Source: Flavobacterium sp. WC2421 (GTDB lineage: Bacteria > Bacteroidota > Bacteroidia > Flavobacteriales > Flavobacteriaceae). From it: 64,000 bases of DNA. Positions 60,101 to 64,000 of the stretch are shown in pieces; positions within the stretch are counted from its first letter, which is position 1; each line of letters opens with the position of its first letter. The translations under genes and the position numbers were made by a program. The stretch lies in NCBI RefSeq assembly GCF_040822115.1, contig NZ_CP162004.1, forward strand, positions 2,480,001-2,544,000, given 5' to 3'. The notes below the pieces were generated by a model. The model was not told where the DNA came from and did not search any database. It worked only from the letters and a program-made list of their open reading frames with translations.

Positions 60101-61608
60101 CAATAATTGATTTAGTAGATGAGAAATTCTTGTTTAGAAATAATACAATCACAGATTCTAAATTTGATACAAAAGGTACTTTGAATGGTAGTATTGAACA
60201 CAATAATTTTGCCGATTGGAAACTGGATTTAGCGGTAAATACGAAAAGGTTACTTGTTCTAGATACGCAAGATAGAGAAGATGCAGCGTATTATGGTACT
60301 GCATTTATAGATGGTGATGCTACAATAAAAGGGCCTACCAATGGATTGTTTATAAAAGTTAATGCAAGATCGGAAAAGGGTACTGCGGTTAAAATACCTA
60401 TTAATGATGCAGAAAGCGTCAGCGATAATAATTTTGTTCATTTTTTGACTGCCAAAGAGAAATATAATATTGAAAGAGGTATTGTCGATTATGGTAGAAA
60501 ATACAAAGGGTTAGAGTTAGAGTTTGATTTGGATATTACACCCGATGCAGAAGTTGAAGTGATATTAGATAGGAATTCTGGTCATGGTATGAAAGGGAAA
60601 GGGTATGGGTCATTATTATTTAAGATAAATACGTTAGGTAAATTTAATATGTGGGGGGATTTTCAGCCGTATGAAGGAAGTTATAATTTCAAATATGGGG
60701 GACTTATCGATAAAAAATTTGATGTTAAAAAAGGAGGTTCTATTTCGTGGGAAGGAAATCCAATGAAAGCACAATTAAATTTAGAAGCTGTCTATAAAAC
60801 AATTGCCAATCCTGCTGTGTTATTAGAAAATTCCTCTTTTAACAGGAAAGTACCTGTAGAAGTTATCATTGGTATTAGAGGAGATTTAGCTAGTCCTGAA
60901 CCTGATTTTAATATCGAATTCCCTACGGTTAGTAATGTATTAAAATCCGAGATACAATATAAATTGAATGATAAAGATGTGAGGCAAACGCAGGCATTAT
61001 ACCTATTATCTTCTGGTGGATTTTTAAGTCCTGAAGGAGTTAATCAATCTGATTTTTCAGGAAGTTTATTTGAAACAGCATCCAGTTTATTAGGTGGAAT
61101 TATAAAATCTGAGAATGAAAAATTTAAAGTTGGACTTAATTACATTTCTGCTGACAAAAGAATTGGTAGAGAGACTGACGGTCGTTTTGTAGCGACAATT
61201 TCCTCAAAAATTAATGAAAGAATTACTATAAACGGAAAAGTAGGGGTACCATTTGGAGGAATTAACGAATCTGCTATTGTTGGGGATTTAGAAGTTCAAT
61301 ATAGAGTAAATGAAGATGGAACGCTTAATTTACGCCTCTTTAATAGAGAGAATGATATTAATTACATAGGACAGGGGATTGGCTATACTCAAGGTTTAGG
61401 GGTTTCTTATGAAGTAGATTTTGATACTTTTAAAGAGTTAGTGAACAAGATATTTAAGAATCATAAATTAGGAACTACAAATTCTTCAAATGATGTTTAT
61501 CAAGACTCAAACTTGGCGCCAGAATATATTAATTTTTCTAAGCCGAAGGAATCTAAAAAAGAAGAGCTAAATAAAAATCAAGACGCAATCATTCCAGAGG
61601 AAGATTAA
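57157..61608 (+). CDS. TamB-like translocation and assembly protein (DUF490)
   Basis: 1483 residues from TTG 57157. An N-terminal transmembrane helix (LILLLLVLGIALSLPF) is followed by a very long repetitive beta-rich region as in TamB/AsmA-type lipid or protein bridges, and a C-terminal DUF490 domain (GKFNMWGDFQPYEGSYNFKY, GGSISWEGNPMKAQLNLEAV, EPDFNIEFPT, SDFSGSLFETASSLLGG). Probably spans the periplasm to feed outer-membrane assembly. The start is uncertain: the frame is open back to 57091 and encodes a basic stretch (KKFIKIIFRIILG) that fits before the helix, but has no ATG/GTG/TTG there, so a rare start such as ATA or ATT is possible. Confidence 0.88.
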   Translation: MGLILLLLVLGIALSLPFVQTKIAQYFTNSINKDYGTNIAIDEVRVSVFGGVKFKKVIILDHHKDTLIYSKIVNTNILEGKKILDGDLIFKDIHLEGLLFKLKTYKNEKESNIDNFINAFNTGKPSGKHFLLKANNAYITDGHFILTDENKSTPKQLDFTKLNTTLSDFLLYGPAVKTIINKMSFLDHRGLYVANLSSKFSYTKKNIKLEELKIETKESKIDADVYLNYKIEDFSSFTDKVQFDVKINSAKLASNDIRIFYDELGKNQYFNIKANIKGALNNLKITRLNLIDSKKTKMIGAINFKNIFGAEDQKFLMDAQLTSFSSSYDNLVSILPNILGKKLPIEIKKLGYFNVIGNTQLTSTAIDADISMTSDLGKLQSVLSMKRIDFIDKASYSGNVVLEDFDVGDLLERKDLGKISMNIDVDGVGFTEKYLNTSLKGDIIKIDFNNYTYTNVVVNGKFKAPNYKGQISVNDPNLSMNFDGLLDLSKKDNKYDFHINVENADLHKLKLVKDSVSIFKGDVIVQVTGNTIENLQGNVYIKKTSYQNVKDTYVFNDFNIYSSFDNERIRTITVNSPDIVEGEIVGKFQFSQLGNLVKNSLGSLYTNFKPNKVNKGQFLKFNFTIYNKIIEIFYPEIAIAANTIVKGNIKSDIQEFKLNFNSPQIVASNNIFDNIRVAIDNKNPLYNAYIELDSIKTKYYKIRDFSLINVTMKDTLFFRSEFKGGVKGEDYFNLNLYHTINKNNDNVVGISKSEMKFKDYLWYLNEKDAPNNQIVFDKSFKNFNIDDIILSHENQAISLKGKIKDDTNKDLKLSFKDVDLFKITPENDKFVFNGNINGEVDFKQNNAIYKPTASLVIDHLNINKTDLGVLNFDIEGDQNLEKFSINSFLENENLESFNAYGNFEIINKETVLDLKLKFDKFNLGVLSSIGGEVMTNIRGLISGNASIGGNLTKPKINGRLYADNTGMTIPYLNVDYVLNDRSIIDLVDEKFLFRNNTITDSKFDTKGTLNGSIEHNNFADWKLDLAVNTKRLLVLDTQDREDAAYYGTAFIDGDATIKGPTNGLFIKVNARSEKGTAVKIPINDAESVSDNNFVHFLTAKEKYNIERGIVDYGRKYKGLELEFDLDITPDAEVEVILDRNSGHGMKGKGYGSLLFKINTLGKFNMWGDFQPYEGSYNFKYGGLIDKKFDVKKGGSISWEGNPMKAQLNLEAVYKTIANPAVLLENSSFNRKVPVEVIIGIRGDLASPEPDFNIEFPTVSNVLKSEIQYKLNDKDVRQTQALYLLSSGGFLSPEGVNQSDFSGSLFETASSLLGGIIKSENEKFKVGLNYISADKRIGRETDGRFVATISSKINERITINGKVGVPFGGINESAIVGDLEVQYRVNEDGTLNLRLFNRENDINYIGQGIGYTQGLGVSYEVDFDTFKELVNKIFKNHKLGTTNSSNDVYQDSNLAPEYINFSKPKESKKEELNKNQDAIIPEED

Positions 61609-61932
61609 TTTTTTTAGTTTGTAAACAGTAGTTGATTTTTATAAAAGTCTCTTTGTGATGTCTTTTTCCTTTTTATTAATTTTGAAAATTAATAACACTT
61701 CCTTTTAAATATTTTTAAGATTGTATAGCCACAATTGAATTTTATAAAAATTTGGTAAAATTCTAACTAATTTTAATAATTCAGATGTTTGCTTTTATAT
61801 TCTTTAAAATAGCGAGAAGTGCTTTTTTATGGTTAATTATCAAATAATAATTGAAAAATTTAACTTTTGTTGAAAAAAAACGGTTTTTTTTTGTTTTTTT
61901 GAAAACTTATTAACGAAAACGTTTGAATTTAG

Positions 61933-61974
61933 AGCACTTAACTAATTTAATATAAACATAACGCTTTAAGTGCT
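61933..61974. promoter_or_regulatory. 9-bp inverted repeat at the pfkA promoter
   Basis: AGCACTTAA (61933-61941) and TTAAGTGCT (61966-61974), perfect complements 24 bp apart, immediately upstream of the -7-like box. Candidate operator for control of the glycolytic pair. Confidence 0.45.
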
Positions 61975-61975
61975 T

Positions 61976-61983
61976 TATGTTTG
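61976..61983 (+). promoter_or_regulatory. probable -7 box of pfkA
   Basis: TATGTTTG (TAnnTTTG) 27 bp before the ATG; no obvious -33 TTG. Confidence 0.45.
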
Positions 61984-62010
61984 CTAATTTTACACTTTAA
62001 TACTTAAATA

Positions 62011-62997
62011 ATGCCAAAAACAATAAAAAAAATAGGGGTTTTAACTTCGGGTGGTGATTCACCTGGAATGAATGCTGCTATTCGATCAGTAGTTCGAACT
62101 TGCGCTTATCATAACATTGAATGTATAGGGATTTATAGAGGATATCAAGGAATGATTGAAGGAGACTTCAAAGAAATGGGTCCTCGTTCTGTAAATAATA
62201 TCGTAAATAAAGGAGGGACGGTATTGAAATCAGCTCGTTCTCTTGAATTTAGAACACCAGAAGGAAGAAAAAAAGCACACGATCATCTTGTAAAAGCAGG
62301 GATTGATGCTTTAGTAGTAATTGGGGGAGATGGAACTTTTACAGGTGGCTTACTATTCAACACTGAATTTGATTTTCCAGTAATGGGAATTCCAGGAACC
62401 ATTGATAATGACATATTTGGAACAAGTCATACCTTAGGTTACGATACTGCCTTAAACACTGTTGTAGATGTAATTGATAAAATTAGAGATACAGCTAGCT
62501 CACATAACAGATTATTTTTCGTAGAAGTTATGGGTAGAGATGCAGGTCATATTGCATTGAATGCTGGAATTGGTGCTGGTGCCGAAGAAATTCTTATTCC
62601 TGAAGAAGATTTAGGTTTGGATCGATTATTAGATTCTCTACAAAAAAGTAAAGCTTCTGGAAAATCATCGAGTATCGTTGTGATTGCCGAAGGGGATAAA
62701 ATTGGTAAAAACGTTTTTGAATTAAAGGACTACGTTGAAGCAAATTTACCTGAGTATGATGTTAGAGTTTCTGTTTTAGGACATATGCAACGTGGTGGTT
62801 CACCATCTTGTTTTGACAGAGTTTTAGCAAGTAGATTAGGAGTGAAAGCTGTAGAATCCTTGTTAGAAGGAAAATCGAATTATATGGTAGGTTTACAAAA
62901 TGACAAAGTAAATCTTACTCCATTAGAGCAAGCTATAAAAGGAAAATCAGAAATTGATAGAGAGTTATTAAGAGTTTCTGATATCATGTCAACTTAG
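62011..62997 (+). CDS. pfkA: ATP-dependent 6-phosphofructokinase
   Basis: 328 residues, standard bacterial PfkA length. KKIGVLTSGGDSPGMNAAIR, VVIGGDGTFTGG, GIPGTIDNDIFGTSHTLGYD, EVMGRDAGHIALNAGIG, LGHMQRGGSPSCFDRVLASR. The G-G-D-G motif and TIDND sequence indicate the ATP-dependent catalytic form. Phosphorylates fructose 6-phosphate in glycolysis. gapA follows 74 bp later on the same strand with no terminator between, so the two are probably co-transcribed. Confidence 0.97.
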   Translation: MPKTIKKIGVLTSGGDSPGMNAAIRSVVRTCAYHNIECIGIYRGYQGMIEGDFKEMGPRSVNNIVNKGGTVLKSARSLEFRTPEGRKKAHDHLVKAGIDALVVIGGDGTFTGGLLFNTEFDFPVMGIPGTIDNDIFGTSHTLGYDTALNTVVDVIDKIRDTASSHNRLFFVEVMGRDAGHIALNAGIGAGAEEILIPEEDLGLDRLLDSLQKSKASGKSSSIVVIAEGDKIGKNVFELKDYVEANLPEYDVRVSVLGHMQRGGSPSCFDRVLASRLGVKAVESLLEGKSNYMVGLQNDKVNLTPLEQAIKGKSEIDRELLRVSDIMST

Positions 62998-63053
62998 AGT
63001 TATAAAATGGAACTGTGTAACTACAGCATCTGTTTTTTTTAAATGAATAATAA

Positions 63054-64000
<947 letters not shown>

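Larger units (their letters stand above)
61609..62010. other. intergenic region upstream of pfkA
   Basis: AT-rich, no ORF. It contains the inverted repeat at 61933-61974 and a TATGTTTG box (61976-61983), listed separately, and AACGTTT near 61917-61923. Confidence 0.6.

Overview
The window reads as a low-G+C chromosome segment of a Flavobacterium-like member of the Bacteroidota. The grounds are a SusC-type receptor, LolA/LptF-type envelope genes, a RibB with a degenerate GTP cyclohydrolase half, TAnnTTTG promoter boxes, very few Shine-Dalgarno sites, and protein sequences of flavobacterial style.

Layout. (1) 1-2428, minus: the N-terminal ~809 codons of a SusC/RagA TonB-dependent receptor, running off the left edge. 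(2) 2429-21060: an accessory island next to a tRNA-Ser(TGA) gene (21131-21218) with a tyrosine recombinase (19625-20872). Inside the island nearly all genes lie on the plus strand and are mutually unrelated: three HEPN-motif proteins, two SIR2-like proteins, a RES-domain protein, a DUF6150 repeat protein, a Cas2-like/SinR-family protein, and zinc-binding or unknown proteins. One minus-strand two-gene Gabija-like anti-phage operon (5958-9798) sits among them. (3) 21385-64000: ordinary core chromosome. It holds riboflavin synthesis, LPS export, lipoprotein carrier, FtsK, peroxide defence, a peptidoglycan-turnover operon, an FAD/Fe-S oxidoreductase, amino-acid transport and sulfur amino-acid metabolism with an Lrp regulator, lipoamide dehydrogenase, PabB/TilS/DsbD, two duplicated M43 proteases, RsmE, TsaD, a TamB-like giant, and the glycolytic pair pfkA-gapA (gapA cut by the right edge).

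The most interesting structure is in the island. Several genes, or gene groups, are bounded by short sequences (GTTRGC-like before the start codon, GCYAAC-like just after the stop codon) that are reverse complements of each other for 9-15 bases, with a different sequence for each gene. Between consecutive units lie palindromic spacers that partly resemble one another. This is the layout expected of integron gene cassettes, where the two halves of each cassette's own recombination site lie at its two ends. A 61-residue C-terminal remnant of an IntI/Xer-like tyrosine recombinase lies at the head of the array in the same orientation, and a group II intron tail abuts one cassette end on the opposite strand, as attC-targeting introns do. 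A ~420-bp repeat carrying a 42-codon membrane mini-ORF occurs in four copies ahead of cassette blocks.

Working together: the island cargo is rich in probable NAD+-consuming and RNA-cutting proteins (SIR2-like x2, RES, HEPN x3) plus Gabija, so it looks like a defence or toxin repertoire held in a cassette platform. The best candidate for an undescribed system is the compact three-gene cassette DUF4917 (SIR2-like) - DUF6150 - SinR/Cas2-like at 10556-12190.
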